Positions 6,775 through 6,868 of a stretch of 6,868 bases of DNA are shown here, one piece after another. The notes under the pieces were generated by a model. It made no database searches, was not told the origin of the DNA, and saw nothing but the letters and a program-made list of their open reading frames with translations. Each line of letters begins with the position of its first letter. The first letter of the stretch is position 1. The DNA comes from Patescibacteria group bacterium UBA6065 (GTDB taxonomy: Bacteria; Patescibacteriota; Minisyncoccia; Phycocordibacterales; UBA6065), in the NCBI GenBank assembly GCA_002428865.1, contig DIYB01000022.1, positions 34,066 through 40,933 on the forward strand. The letters are read 5' to 3'. The position numbers and the translations under genes are program-made.

Positions 6775-6847
6775 CCGCGAACCCGAAAAGAAAGATTGTT
6801 AAAAGCACCACATGAAGTACATGGGTCACTCCGATACTTAGTTCTCT

Positions 6848-6868
6848 TGGCGGAGACGGAGGGATTCG
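6848..6868 (-). tRNA. 3' end of a tRNA, probably tRNA-Ser (5' part outside the window)
   Basis: Read on the minus strand, the last 21 bases give the T-loop remainder CGAAT, the T-stem 3' strand CCCTC, the acceptor 3' strand CGTCTCC, discriminator G and an encoded CCA (6850-6848). The implied acceptor 5' strand is GGAGACG. GGAGA with G73 is typical of bacterial tRNA-Ser, but the anticodon and variable arm are not in the window, so the isotype is inferred. It is transcribed in the same direction as the giant CDS and ends 151 bases before its start codon. Confidence 0.75.

Noticed and set aside
6796..6826. CATG...CATG near-palindrome and the short TTAACA box upstream of the leader
   Set aside because: The CATG arms give only four pairs, and TTAACA is 25 bases from the -10, too far for a normal promoter.
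6752..6838. 8-base direct repeat CCGATACT (6752-6759 and 6831-6838) as operator or attachment sites
   Set aside because: It is too short to distinguish from chance, and no symmetric structure surrounds it.

Overview
The window is filled almost entirely by one giant gene on the minus strand. Read as triplets from base 1, all of 1-6696 is open, with no in-frame stop across 2,232 codons. The frame runs off the left edge, so the stop codon and C-terminus lie outside. Behind it (6697-6847) is a short AT-rich leader, and the right edge (6848-6868) holds the 3' end of a tRNA, probably tRNA-Ser, on the same strand. The plus strand has only antisense shadow ORFs.

The protein is an exported, multidomain SpvB/Rhs-type surface protein. 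From the N-terminus it has: a Sec signal peptide (residues 1-31); a Ser/Thr/Lys-rich spacer; an SpvB/TcdB-like N-terminal domain (about 83-350); six FG-GAP/VCBS-like repeats with calcium-loop motifs (375-700); a conserved SpvB/TcdB-type YxYxGG...RRFAGF segment (about 769-796); an inserted beta-sandwich-like domain (about 873-1064); and a long run of Rhs/YD repeats (about 1085-1660). The YD run is then interrupted by about 500 residues: a Pro/Glu-rich linker, a charged conserved-looking domain, and a second beta-sandwich of DNRLRE/CBM-like character. YD repeats resume at about 2167 and continue to the edge. The rest of the Rhs shell, the core motif and any C-terminal toxin or adhesive tip would lie to the left.

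The sequence suggests a bacterium of the Patescibacteria (Candidate Phyla Radiation), perhaps Paceibacteria/Parcubacteria. The basis is remembered similarity of the YD text and the inserted modules to proteins of that group, the many Ala-Ser-Thr-Thr tetrapeptides, and the giant Sec-exported SpvB-Rhs architecture. This is inference, not a database result. UGA is not used as a sense codon in the reading frame, which argues against the Gracilibacteria/Absconditabacteria code.

Functionally this looks like a single self-contained system: an exported shell-forming protein with glycan- or surface-binding modules on and within the shell. By analogy with WapA, Rhs and TcB-TcC proteins it could deliver or display a C-terminal effector to a host or competitor cell. 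The unusual points are the large nested insertion in the YD shell, cysteines occurring only in close pairs, and a leader that carries a possible promoter and a terminator-like hairpin but no clear Shine-Dalgarno sequence.
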